Of a DNA stretch of 16,221 nucleotides, positions 6,127 through 13,845 are shown one piece after another. Within the stretch, counting starts at the first letter, position 1; the number at the start of each line of letters is the position of its first letter. The DNA is taken from positions 1 through 16,221 of the forward strand of contig URSW01000015.1 in the NCBI GenBank assembly GCA_900550625.1. Direction: 5' to 3'. Position numbers and translations under genes: made by a program. The notes under the pieces were generated by a model, which did not search any database, was not told where the DNA came from, and saw only the letters and a program-made list of their open reading frames with translations. This DNA comes from an uncultured Eubacteriales bacterium. GTDB lineage: Bacteria; Bacillota; Clostridia; Oscillospirales; CAG-272.

Positions 6127-8376
6127 ATGAAAAAACTTGATGCAAAAACAGAAGCAAGAATCGAAGAAATAATCAAGACGCTGACGCTCGAGCAGAAGGT
6201 CGGGCAGATGAATCAGACCGTATCATGGGGCGGAACCGTCGAAATGTACGCCGAGAGGATCCGCCGCGGAGAGATCGGTTCGATGATCTGCGGCGCTCCC
6301 GACGTTTCGGCAGACCGCAGTTTCGAGAAGAAGTTCCGCGATTTCCACAATGCTCTTCAGAAAGTCGCAGTCGAGGAAAGCCCGTGCAACATTCCGCTGA
6401 TGTTCGGCGCCGACATCATTCACAGCTACGGCGTATGCTACCCCGTCGGAATAGGAAGCGCAGCTTCCTTTGATCCGGAGCTTGTTGAGAAATGCTTCCG
6501 CAATATCTCGGAGGCATGCGCCCGTGACGGACTTAACTGGACGTTTTCTCCGGTGCTCGATCTTTCCCACGACCCGCGCTGGGGACGCTGCGTCGAGTCC
6601 GAGGGTGAAGATCCCTATCTTGCGGGACAGATCGGTGCAGCGATGGTTCGCGGATTTCAGAAGAATCTCGACAACACGGACAATCTGATCGCCTGCCCCA
6701 AGCACTACATCGGATACGGCGCGATGGAAGGCGGAAGAGACTATCACAACTCTGACATAAGCGACTATGTAATGGAAAATTGGTACGCTGCTCCCTTCCG
6801 TGCGGCTGTTGACGCGGGCGCGCTCACCGTTATGTCATCCTTCAACTCCGTTTCGGGTGAACCCGTAACCTCATCGAAGAAGCTGCTTCGTCAGCTCCTC
6901 AAGGAGCAGATGGGCTTCGACGGCTTTGTTATCAGCGATTACGATGCCGTAATGCAGCTTGGGAATCAGGGCGTTGCCGAAACCCCCCGCGACTGCGCGC
7001 GGCTCGCCGCCGAAGGCGGAGTCGATATGGAAATGGTCGATTACACCTACAAAAACTATCTGTGCGACCTTGTGAGATCGGGCGAGATCGACGAAAGTGT
7101 GATAGACGAGGCGGTTCGCCGCGTGCTCCGCACCAAATTTGCCGCAAATCTGTTTGACAATCCCTACAAGAAGGACTACCCGATCGACATTGACCGCCAC
7201 CGTGCCGACGCACGTCAGCTCGCCTCGGAAAATGTTGTGCTTCTCAAGAACAAGGGCAATATTCTCCCGCTCAGCCCCGAGGACCGTGTATTCATGGAAG
7301 GTCCGTTCTTCGACGAGAGAAACTGCCAGGCGGGAGCATGGGCTGCTCACACGGACGACAGAGGAATCAGAAGCTACCGCGAGGCGCTCTCCGACATTGT
7401 AACGATCGTTGAAGAGGAGGACGACGGTCCCGGCGTCGATATTCCGGAAAACAACGGTAATTTCGTTTTGGCGAAGAAGAGAATCCGCGAGGAAGCAAAC
7501 AAGGCATGCTACACAAATCCGTTATTCCTTACGAAGTACGGCGAATCCATCGGACGCGATCTGCTTGAAGGCGGATACAAGGCAATCGTTCTCTTCCTCG
7601 GTGAGACTCACTTCTGCACCGGAGAAGCGGTATCCGTAGCCGATGCTTCGATCCCGGACGATCAGGTTGAGATGATCCGCAGAGCGCATGCCACGGGACT
7701 TCCCGTTATCGCCGTTATGAACTTTGCGCGTCCGCGTGCGATAGGCGAGGTCGAGCACATGCTTGACGCGATCGTATGGGGATGGCACAACGGAACAATG
7801 AACGCCGAAGGAATGCTCGATGTACTTTACGGAAAGAAAAATCCGTGCGGCAGACTTCCTATGACAGTTCTCCGCAATGTCGGTCAGATACCGATGTACT
7901 ACAATGCTCCCAACACCGCGCGCAAGGTCAACGCATATTACGGCGAGGGCAAGAGCTACTACGACATGAAATCAAGCCCCGCGTTCCCGTTCGGATACGG
8001 ACTCTCGTACACCGAATTCGCCTACTCCTCTCCCAAAGCCGACCGCACTGAGATTTCGCTCGCCGACATTGAAAACGGCGAAAGCATCAAAGTCACCGCG
8101 ACCGTTCGAAACATCGGCAAGCTTGCGGGCAAAGAGGTAATCCAGTGCTATGTCCGCGATCACTTTGCAGCCATGATGCGCCCGCGCAGACAGCTTGTCG
8201 GATTCATAAAGCCCGAAATCGGTGCCGGCGAAGAATATACTGCCGTATTTGAGATCGGAAAGAAGGAGCTCGGGTATTGGCTCAACGGAAAATTCATTGT
8301 TGAAAAAGGAAAGTTCACCGTTTATGCAGGAGAAAACTGCCTCACCGAAAACGGAGTGGAAATTGAAATAAAGTAA
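6127..8376 (+). CDS. Glycoside hydrolase family 3 protein (beta-glucosidase/beta-xylosidase type), cytoplasmic
   Basis: The ATG at 6127 gives 749 residues and has AAAGGA about 11 bases upstream. An in-frame TTG at 6061 lies inside the terminator hairpin and is unlikely. The GH3 N-terminal barrel (about 20-340) includes ESEGEDPYLAG (158-168), PKHY (191-194) and the nucleophile motif GFVISDY with Asp271. The C-terminal alpha/beta sandwich starts near VVLLKNKGNILPL, and Glu500 in TGEAVSVAD is the likely acid/base residue by analogy with BglX-type enzymes. FPFGYGLSYTEF and a fibronectin-III-like domain (about 655-745) complete the standard three-domain form. There is no signal peptide, so it should act inside the cell on an imported glycoside, releasing the non-reducing-end beta-linked sugar. 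It is the first gene of an apparent operon with an SDR 30 bp downstream. The exact substrate is not predictable. Confidence 0.93.
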   Translation: MKKLDAKTEARIEEIIKTLTLEQKVGQMNQTVSWGGTVEMYAERIRRGEIGSMICGAPDVSADRSFEKKFRDFHNALQKVAVEESPCNIPLMFGADIIHSYGVCYPVGIGSAASFDPELVEKCFRNISEACARDGLNWTFSPVLDLSHDPRWGRCVESEGEDPYLAGQIGAAMVRGFQKNLDNTDNLIACPKHYIGYGAMEGGRDYHNSDISDYVMENWYAAPFRAAVDAGALTVMSSFNSVSGEPVTSSKKLLRQLLKEQMGFDGFVISDYDAVMQLGNQGVAETPRDCARLAAEGGVDMEMVDYTYKNYLCDLVRSGEIDESVIDEAVRRVLRTKFAANLFDNPYKKDYPIDIDRHRADARQLASENVVLLKNKGNILPLSPEDRVFMEGPFFDERNCQAGAWAAHTDDRGIRSYREALSDIVTIVEEEDDGPGVDIPENNGNFVLAKKRIREEANKACYTNPLFLTKYGESIGRDLLEGGYKAIVLFLGETHFCTGEAVSVADASIPDDQVEMIRRAHATGLPVIAVMNFARPRAIGEVEHMLDAIVWGWHNGTMNAEGMLDVLYGKKNPCGRLPMTVLRNVGQIPMYYNAPNTARKVNAYYGEGKSYYDMKSSPAFPFGYGLSYTEFAYSSPKADRTEISLADIENGESIKVTATVRNIGKLAGKEVIQCYVRDHFAAMMRPRRQLVGFIKPEIGAGEEYTAVFEIGKKELGYWLNGKFIVEKGKFTVYAGENCLTENGVEIEIK

Positions 8377-8406
8377 GATTTTGTGTTTTGAAAAGAGGAT
8401 GATAAG

Positions 8407-9282
8407 ATGAAGGATATGACAAAATGGGCCGGCATTGCCCGCGAGAGAATACACGACAGGCCGAATGCTGCGGGGCGCCTTAGCTCAAAGGCTGCGATCG
8501 TCACGGGAAGTGCGCAGGGATTCGGAAAAGGCATCGCCGAGGCGATCTACAGAGAAGGTGCCGCGGTCGTGATCGCGGATCTCAACTACGATCTCGCGTG
8601 CAAGGTTGCCGACGATCTCGGAGAACGCGCGTTCGCGGTCAAGGTCAATGTTGCCGACGAGGACAGCGTAGCCGATATGGTTGCAGCATCGGTCGAGCGT
8701 TTCGGCGGGATCGATCTGTTTGTAAACAATGCGGGCGTCGTCCGTTCCGGTGCGCTCTCCGAGCTTGAGAAGAAGGATTTCGACTTTGTCACCGGGATTA
8801 ACTACAGTGCATATTTCCTGTGCGTAAAGTATGTCTCGGCAATAATGCGGGCGCAGCACGAAGCCGATCCCGCATGGGTCGGCGACATTGTCGAGATCAA
8901 CTCCAAGTCGGGGCTCGAAGGCTCGAAGAAAAATTTCGCATATGCAGGGAGCAAATTCGGCGGCATCGGTCTGACCCAGTCATTCGCGCTTGAGCTCTGC
9001 GAATACTCGATAAAGGTCAATGCGATTTGCCCCGGAAATTACCTTGACGGTCCGCTGTGGACCGATCCCGAGCGCGGACTTTTCGTTCAGTATCTCCATG
9101 CAGGCAAGGTGCCCGGTGCGAAGACGGTGGAAGATGTGCGCAGGTTCTACGAAGCGAAGGTACCGATGAACCGCGGCTGTCTCCCCGAAGATGTTGCGTG
9201 CGCGCTGTTTTATGCGGTCGAACAGAAATACGAGACCGGACAGGCGATCCCCGTCACGGGCGGGCAGTGCATGCTGAGCTGA
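8407..9282 (+). CDS. SDR-family oxidoreductase, sorbitol-6-phosphate 2-dehydrogenase-like
   Basis: This is a 291-residue classical short-chain dehydrogenase with a roughly 25-residue N-terminal extension. It has the cofactor motif TGSAQGFG (33-40), Asp58 after the second strand (favouring NAD), NNAG (107-110), an active-site Ser near 166-168 (EINSKSG), and Tyr179/Lys183 in YAGSK. The C-terminal half (CPGNYLDGPLWTD, KVPMNRGCLPEDV, TGQAIPVTGGQ) resembles the SrlD/SorD group, which oxidises D-glucitol-6-phosphate to fructose-6-phosphate, and the dehydrogenase part of rhamnulose-phosphate aldolase fusions. AAAGAGG precedes the ATG. Its stop overlaps the next start by one base (TGATG), so it is coupled to the PHP gene. 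A SorE-like reductase one gene further on strengthens the polyol/ketose-phosphate assignment, but the actual substrate is inferred. Confidence 0.85.
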   Translation: MKDMTKWAGIARERIHDRPNAAGRLSSKAAIVTGSAQGFGKGIAEAIYREGAAVVIADLNYDLACKVADDLGERAFAVKVNVADEDSVADMVAASVERFGGIDLFVNNAGVVRSGALSELEKKDFDFVTGINYSAYFLCVKYVSAIMRAQHEADPAWVGDIVEINSKSGLEGSKKNFAYAGSKFGGIGLTQSFALELCEYSIKVNAICPGNYLDGPLWTDPERGLFVQYLHAGKVPGAKTVEDVRRFYEAKVPMNRGCLPEDVACALFYAVEQKYETGQAIPVTGGQCMLS

Positions 9283-10436
9283 TGATAGACATATCCGTAC
9301 TCAACAAGCTCAATGTAAGCGATGCGTCCGAGCGTCTCGAAAATCTGCGCAGTCTTGTAAAGGATGCCGATTTTCCCGCAGTCATTCCGGAATACATAAA
9401 CAACCACATCCACACCACATACTCGTTTTCGCCGTACTCCCCCGCCGCAGCAGTATACGCCGCGCGCGCGGAAGGGCTTTCCACCGCGGGGATCGTCGAT
9501 CATGACACGATCGCGGGTGCGCGGGAATTTATCGAAGCGGGAAAGATCGCGGGGATTCCCACGACGGTGGGAATGGAATGCCGCGTACGCATGACGGGTA
9601 CTTCGCTTATAAACCGAAGGACCAACAACCCGGATCAGGTCGGTGTAAGCTACATGACATTTCAGGGCGTTCCACACCGCAATATTGAAAAACTCGACTC
9701 ATTTTTCGCGCCGCTGCGCGAGAAAAGAAACGAACGCAATCGTGCCATGGTATCGAATATCAACTCCGTCACCGCCGATCTCGGGATCACGCTTGATTTC
9801 GATGACGATGTGCTTCCGCTCTCAAATGCCGCGCACGGCGGAAGTGTGACGGAACGTCATCTGATGCTCGCGCTATCACGTAAAATTCTCAAATCCGGGA
9901 AGTCGCCGGAGGACTTTCTTTCGGAAGCGGGGATCGCGCTTTCCGAAGGTCAGAGAAAAAAGCTTGCGCAGACGGGCGATCCGTTCTACGAATACACCCT
10001 TCTTGGCATCCTGAAAGGGGCGTTTGTGAAAAGGATTTTCGTTCCGGCAGCGGATGAGTGTCCGGAGCTTCACGAGGTCGTTTCACTTGCGGACGAAGTC
10101 GGCGCTGTCCTCTGCTACGCCTACCTCGGCGATGTAGGCGAAAGTGTGACCGGAGACAAGGCTGCGCAGAAGTTTGAGGATTCATATCTTGAAGAGCTTT
10201 TCTCGGAACTGTACGATGCCGGAGTGCGCGCGGTAACATATATGCCTACCCGGAACACCACGGCGCAGCTTGAGCGCGTGAGAGCCCTCTGCGACAGCTA
10301 CGACATGATGCAGGTGAGCGGTGAGGATATAAATTCACCTTCACAATCATTTGTTATCCGTGCCATGGAGAATCCGATGTTCTCGAATCTTATAGAGTCG
10401 ACATGGCGGCTGATAGAAAATGAAAATCGCCCTTGA
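9282..10436 (+). CDS. PHP-domain protein, putative metal-dependent phosphoesterase of a sugar cluster
   Basis: The ATG at 9282 overlaps the SDR stop codon and gives 384 residues. An in-frame upstream extension to 9057 runs through the SDR gene in another frame and is discounted. The N-terminus holds a PHP metal-site signature: HIH (42-44), DHD (73-75), and Glu99 in VGMEC. His132 and His193 (TERHLMLAL) are candidate further ligands. At the C-terminus, where PHP proteins usually have a His after the barrel strand and an Asp-x-His near the end, this protein shows AVLCYAYLGDV and SGEDIN, so Asp349 is kept but the expected His positions are Tyr and Asn. PHP proteins hydrolyse phosphoesters (histidinol phosphatase, exonucleases). 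Its place between two polyol-phosphate-type dehydrogenases suggests a small sugar-phosphate substrate (inference). The variant C-terminal ligands leave activity uncertain. It ends inside the promoter of the next gene. Confidence 0.82.
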   Translation: MIDISVLNKLNVSDASERLENLRSLVKDADFPAVIPEYINNHIHTTYSFSPYSPAAAVYAARAEGLSTAGIVDHDTIAGAREFIEAGKIAGIPTTVGMECRVRMTGTSLINRRTNNPDQVGVSYMTFQGVPHRNIEKLDSFFAPLREKRNERNRAMVSNINSVTADLGITLDFDDDVLPLSNAAHGGSVTERHLMLALSRKILKSGKSPEDFLSEAGIALSEGQRKKLAQTGDPFYEYTLLGILKGAFVKRIFVPAADECPELHEVVSLADEVGAVLCYAYLGDVGESVTGDKAAQKFEDSYLEELFSELYDAGVRAVTYMPTRNTTAQLERVRALCDSYDMMQVSGEDINSPSQSFVIRAMENPMFSNLIESTWRLIENENRP

Positions 10437-10461
10437 CCTACGAATCATAAAAGTGTATAAT
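10433..10461 (+). promoter_or_regulatory. Strong sigma-A-type promoter for the sorE-like gene
   Basis: TTGACC (10433-10438) and TATAAT (10456-10461) are separated by exactly 17 bases. The -35 box includes the TGA stop codon of the PHP gene. Transcription would start near 10468, leaving a leader of about 35 nt. The reductase can therefore be expressed independently of the GH3-SDR-PHP genes. Confidence 0.8.
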
Positions 10462-10501
10462 TAAACGGAAAATATACCGAATCAAAAAGAAAGGTCGTAA
10501 A

Positions 10502-11770
10502 ATGAAAACTAAAGCTGTAAGAATACACGGGAAAATGGATCTCCGCCTTGACGAAATAGAGCTTCCCGACATAGGACCGGACGGGGTGCGCGTAGAAATC
10601 GTATCCGACTCGATCTGTATGAGCACATACAAGGCTGCCGTTGAAGGAGGCGAACACAAGCGGGTTCCCGACAATGTTGAGGAAAACCCCACCATTGTAG
10701 GTCACGAATTCTGCGGAATCATCAAGGAAGTGGGCGAGAATTGGAAGAACAAGTTCAAGCCCGGCGACGGATTTGCAATTCAGCCCGCGCATTTTTACAA
10801 GGGCAGTCAGATGGCGCCCGGATATTCGTACTCCTTCTGCGGCGGCGATGCGCAGTACGGCAATATACCGATCGAGACTCTTCTTGCAGACTGTCTCCTT
10901 CCCTATGATTCCGATACATACTTTTACGGAAGCCTTTCCGAGCCTATGAGCTGCATTGTCGGCACATTCCACGCGATGTATCATACCTCGGTCGGATCCT
11001 ATGAGCACAAGATGGGGATCGTGGACGGCGGTCGTATGGCTATGCTCGCTTCCACCGGACCGATGGGTCTCGGTGCTATCGATTATGCGCTTCACTGCGA
11101 CAGATGTCCTTCCCTTCTTGTAGTTACCGATATCGACGATGCGCGCCTTGCACGCGCCGAATCCATATACACCAAAGAGGAAGCCGAAAAGTGCGGTGTT
11201 GAGCTTCACTTTGTAAACACGAAAGGACTTTCGGTTGACGATGCCGCCGCTCTCCTTCGCGGTTTCACGGACGGCAAGGGATACGACGATGTTATCTGCA
11301 TGGCTCCCGTCCGTTCCGTAGTTGAGCAGGCAGATGCGATTTTGGGATTTGACGGCTGCCTTAACTTCTTCGCGGGTCCCACCGATCAGAAGTTCAAAGC
11401 CGAGTTCAACTTCTTCAATGTACACTATGCTTACACGCATATTGTCGGCACATCCGGCGGAAACACGAACGATATGCGCGAGGCAATCGCAATGATGAAC
11501 GAGGGACGCATTAATCCTGCGGTCATGATAACTCACGTAGGCGGACTTGACGCCTGCGCGGAAACAACGATGCATCTTCCCGAAATACCGGGTGGAAAGA
11601 AGCTGATCTACACGCATGTATCGCTCCCCCTCACCGCGATATCCGATTTCGAGGAAAAGGGCAAGAGCGATCCCTTCTTTGCAGAGCTTGACCGCATCTG
11701 CAAGAAGCACAACGGACTTTGGAATGCCGAAGCAGAGAAATACCTTCTTACAAACGCAAAGAAAATCTGA
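10502..11770 (+). CDS. sorE: L-sorbose-1-phosphate reductase-like zinc-type medium-chain dehydrogenase (SorE family)
   Basis: This is a 422-residue MDR/alcohol-dehydrogenase family protein. It has catalytic zinc ligands Cys39 (DSICMST), His68 and Glu69 (VGHEFCG), and Glu147 (LSEPMS). The Rossmann glycine motif is STGPMGLGA (184-192), followed by VVTDIDDAR for the cofactor ribose. The region that carries four structural-zinc cysteines in ordinary alcohol dehydrogenases lacks that cluster. The segments ISDSICMSTYKAA, YGSLSEPMSCIVGTFHAMY, GCLNFFAGPTD and GGKKLIYTH closely resemble proteins annotated as L-sorbose-1-phosphate reductase. That enzyme reduces L-sorbose-1-phosphate to D-glucitol-6-phosphate, the step before the SrlD/SorD-type SDR also found here. 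AGAAAGG precedes the ATG. The gene has its own promoter and terminator. No sorbose PTS is nearby, so the physiological substrate could be a related ketose or polyol. Confidence 0.85.
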   Translation: MKTKAVRIHGKMDLRLDEIELPDIGPDGVRVEIVSDSICMSTYKAAVEGGEHKRVPDNVEENPTIVGHEFCGIIKEVGENWKNKFKPGDGFAIQPAHFYKGSQMAPGYSYSFCGGDAQYGNIPIETLLADCLLPYDSDTYFYGSLSEPMSCIVGTFHAMYHTSVGSYEHKMGIVDGGRMAMLASTGPMGLGAIDYALHCDRCPSLLVVTDIDDARLARAESIYTKEEAEKCGVELHFVNTKGLSVDDAAALLRGFTDGKGYDDVICMAPVRSVVEQADAILGFDGCLNFFAGPTDQKFKAEFNFFNVHYAYTHIVGTSGGNTNDMREAIAMMNEGRINPAVMITHVGGLDACAETTMHLPEIPGGKKLIYTHVSLPLTAISDFEEKGKSDPFFAELDRICKKHNGLWNAEAEKYLLTNAKKI

Positions 11771-11797
11771 TTCGAAAATCGGCCTTCACACATGAAC

Positions 11798-11835
11798 AAA
11801 AGCGAGCGCTTCCCTGACACCGGGCGCTCGCTTTT
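11798..11835 (+). terminator. Intrinsic terminator after the sorE-like gene
   Basis: AAAAGCGAGCGC (11798-11809) pairs with GCGCTCGCTTTT (11824-11835) around a 14-base loop, and TTTTATTAT follows the GC-rich core. It lies 28 bp past the stop codon and is a textbook rho-independent terminator that may work in both directions. Confidence 0.88.
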
Positions 11836-11937
11836 ATTATACGGATATAAAAAAGCTTCGTAAACACGTATTAAATTGAAATGCAAAGCTATGAGAATAT
11901 GATACTGAATGGTTCGTCAGCTGAAAAGGTCCCGCAT

Positions 11938-11980
11938 ATACAAATAGGAATCCGGATAAAATCCGGATTCCTATTTGTAT
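11938..11980. terminator. 20-bp perfect inverted repeat between convergent genes, probable bidirectional terminator
   Basis: Arms 11938-11957 and 11961-11980 are perfect reverse complements around the 3-base centre AAA, with the core GGAATCCGGAT. It begins 8 bases beyond the stop codon of the minus-strand lipoprotein gene. Downstream sequence is U-rich but has no clean T-run on either strand. It most likely terminates the lipoprotein gene and backs up the sorE terminator. Such a long, exact palindrome could also be a dispersed repeat element. The rest of 11836-11937 shows nothing recognisable. Confidence 0.65.
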
Positions 11981-11987
11981 GCTGTTT

Positions 11988-13697
11988 TTATTTGTTCTTG
12001 AAGTTTTCGTTATAAAACGAAGTATACTTTACTATAAGCGAGTCATACCCTGCTTCCGTCGATTTGTCATCGACCATAATATTATATATGACCGAATCTG
12101 CAATTTCCTCTTTGATGGAAGCTGCCGCCTCTTCAAACTCCTTCGCCGACATCTTTGAAATACGGGAATAAATCTCAGCCGAATATGACTTCATTTCATC
12201 GAAATATTCTTTATTGTCATCGTCGATGTAATCCTGGAATTTGATCAGAGGATAAAGGAGAGAATCAAGATTCTGCTGACGGTAATCGTCCCAATAACTC
12301 ATGGGGAGCCCGTCTCCGGGATATGTAATGAATACATTTCCCGTGTCCACAATGTTCATTATGTAATCGTTATTGAGAACTTTAAGAACAGTTTCTTTCG
12401 TCTCGGGATCGGTCTCCTCGGTCCAGTTTACGCCCTTGACACCGTACTGAAGTATGGTTCTGAATTCGGTATCGGTATTGAGAAGCTTGAGAATCTCCAT
12501 AGAGCGCGAAACATCCTTTGTATATGTGGAAACCGCAAACATGGACTCAAAAACGTCGTCGGTTGTTGCTCTCGGCTTCTCAAGCACCTTGATATAATAT
12601 TTATCCTTGTACTCCTTGACCGCCTTTGCATCACCCTTTATAACACCGACACCAAAGTTCTTTTCATCCGGATTGGTTCCGATCGCTCCGGCTTCCTGAA
12701 GCTCCTTCAGCATAAGTGTAGTATTTACAAACGGCTTAAGACCGAAAACATTTCTTATGTTCAACTTGGAGGTAGGATCCTGATCGTCGGAAATCATAGA
12801 GGCGAGGAACGAAAAGCTGCCGTCTTCGGACCAATAGTGAAGTCCGGGAATATCCGTAGTCGTGAGCAGAGGAGTTATGTTTGCGTTCTTTGCGACGTCA
12901 AGGATGAAGTCCTTGCAGTTGAGCAGAGTATCCATTGAATCGATGTCGTAGTAGTAACTGTCGCAAAGCTCTTTATTAACAAGAAGATATGTATACTCTC
13001 CGAGCGGATGGTTGTTGGGTACGGCATAGTTGCTGTTGAAAGTCTGCGCCATGTCAAGGAAGGTGGGATATACATAGGATTTTATAAGCTTGGAATTTCC
13101 GTTCAGTTCATCGGTAATGGAGGAAAGAAGGAGATCCTCGGAATACTTCTTGAAGTTGTCATATCCCTTGATGAGGAATATATCAAGCTGTGTCGAGGTT
13201 ACGGACGGGAAAGTCATTCCGTACTCGTTCACGGTAGCGCCGGAGGATGCGTTAGGATCCTCGGTCTCGGCCGTGGTTTCGGGAGCAAGCGTTTCGCCTC
13301 TCTTGCGTGCGGCGCGCTCGGCTTCCTTTCTTGCCTTCTTCTCAGCTTCGGTCTGATCAAGAATTTCCTTTATGGACTTCATCCTAGCGTTCAGCTGATC
13401 CTCATACTTATCATATGCGACCGCGTGCAGTTCGATCGCAGTGCTGTATTTTGCCTGAGTAATCTTATTCAGAGCCGCCTCAACCTGGGATATCGACTCT
13501 GCGGTGGTATTTTCATCGGTCGGCACCCAAAGAGTGAGCGTCATAGGTGATCTTACAAGAGTGCTGTCATTTTTTTTCTTATCGCCGTCTTCTCCGCCGG
13601 TCGTATCCGTTCCGGCTGTTGTCGAGCATGCACTCATAACAATGCCCGAGAAAACAAAAACGGCACTCAGCAACAAGCACAAAAGCTTTCTTTTCAT
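11988..13697 (-). CDS. ABC transporter extracellular solute-binding lipoprotein (family 1 type)
   Basis: This is a 569-residue protein. Its lipoprotein signal peptide (MKRK, a hydrophobic core, then VMSAC with Cys24 as the lipidated residue) is followed by a Thr/Gly/Asp-rich tether of about 25 residues. The mature part begins MTLTLWVPTDENTTAESISQVEAALN, typical of carbohydrate-type family-1 binding proteins. An atypical segment at about 107-168 interrupts the first lobe: a charged Ala/Glu/Lys/Arg stretch resembling a coiled coil (QTEAEKKARKEAERAARKR), then a Thr/Glu/Ala-rich linker. The fold resumes at STQLDIFLIKGYDNF. GGAGG lies 9 bases before the ATG, and a near-consensus promoter lies upstream. 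No permease or ATPase gene of an importer is adjacent, so it is an orphan subunit here that must pair with transporter parts elsewhere. The ligand is probably a sugar or oligosaccharide by family, but not certain. Confidence 0.88.
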   Translation of the reverse strand: MKRKLLCLLLSAVFVFSGIVMSACSTTAGTDTTGGEDGDKKKNDSTLVRSPMTLTLWVPTDENTTAESISQVEAALNKITQAKYSTAIELHAVAYDKYEDQLNARMKSIKEILDQTEAEKKARKEAERAARKRGETLAPETTAETEDPNASSGATVNEYGMTFPSVTSTQLDIFLIKGYDNFKKYSEDLLLSSITDELNGNSKLIKSYVYPTFLDMAQTFNSNYAVPNNHPLGEYTYLLVNKELCDSYYYDIDSMDTLLNCKDFILDVAKNANITPLLTTTDIPGLHYWSEDGSFSFLASMISDDQDPTSKLNIRNVFGLKPFVNTTLMLKELQEAGAIGTNPDEKNFGVGVIKGDAKAVKEYKDKYYIKVLEKPRATTDDVFESMFAVSTYTKDVSRSMEILKLLNTDTEFRTILQYGVKGVNWTEETDPETKETVLKVLNNDYIMNIVDTGNVFITYPGDGLPMSYWDDYRQQNLDSLLYPLIKFQDYIDDDNKEYFDEMKSYSAEIYSRISKMSAKEFEEAAASIKEEIADSVIYNIMVDDKSTEAGYDSLIVKYTSFYNENFKNK

Positions 13698-13736
13698 CTA
13701 AGGAATCCTCCAATTATTTTAGACAGCCCAAAACGT

Positions 13737-13752
13737 CCGAACTGCCCCGAAC
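13737..13752 (-). repeat. Direct repeat just downstream of the lipoprotein promoter
   Basis: CCGAAC occurs at 13737-13742 and again at 13747-13752 (GTTCGG on the minus strand), spaced 10 bases start to start, about one helical turn. The pair covers roughly +2 to +17 relative to the predicted start of transcription. It is a possible operator for a direct-repeat-binding regulator, but it is short and could be chance. Confidence 0.3.
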
Positions 13753-13760
13753 ATAGGATT

Positions 13761-13789
13761 ATTGTACAACAAAAATGGCGAATTGTCAA
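13761..13789 (-). promoter_or_regulatory. Near-consensus sigma-A promoter for the solute-binding lipoprotein
   Basis: On the minus strand TTGACA (13789-13784) is followed after exactly 17 bases by TACAAT (13766-13761). The -35 is a perfect match and the -10 differs at one position. The predicted start is near 13754 and the leader is about 57 nt, ending in the GGAGG ribosome site. This makes the gene independent of the upstream dnaG-rpoD transcript. Confidence 0.85.
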
Positions 13790-13845
13790 GGGATTTTTGG
13801 CTCCGCGCAGAAGTATTAATCAATTGTTTAAATTATAATGCATAA

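Noticed and set aside
9057..9281. 75-codon N-terminal extension of the PHP protein
   Set aside because: The stretch overlaps the conserved C-terminus of the SDR in another frame and is Arg/Cys-rich out-of-frame translation. The ATG at 9282 fits the usual stop-start coupling.
10445..11710. 421-codon minus-strand open frame opposite the sorE-like gene
   Set aside because: The plus-strand product is an unmistakable medium-chain dehydrogenase with promoter, ribosome site and terminator. The antisense frame has none of these.
13834..13839. TATAAT in the gap after rpoD as a minus-strand promoter
   Set aside because: No -35 element lies at the right distance, and a far better promoter for the lipoprotein gene is present at 13761-13789.
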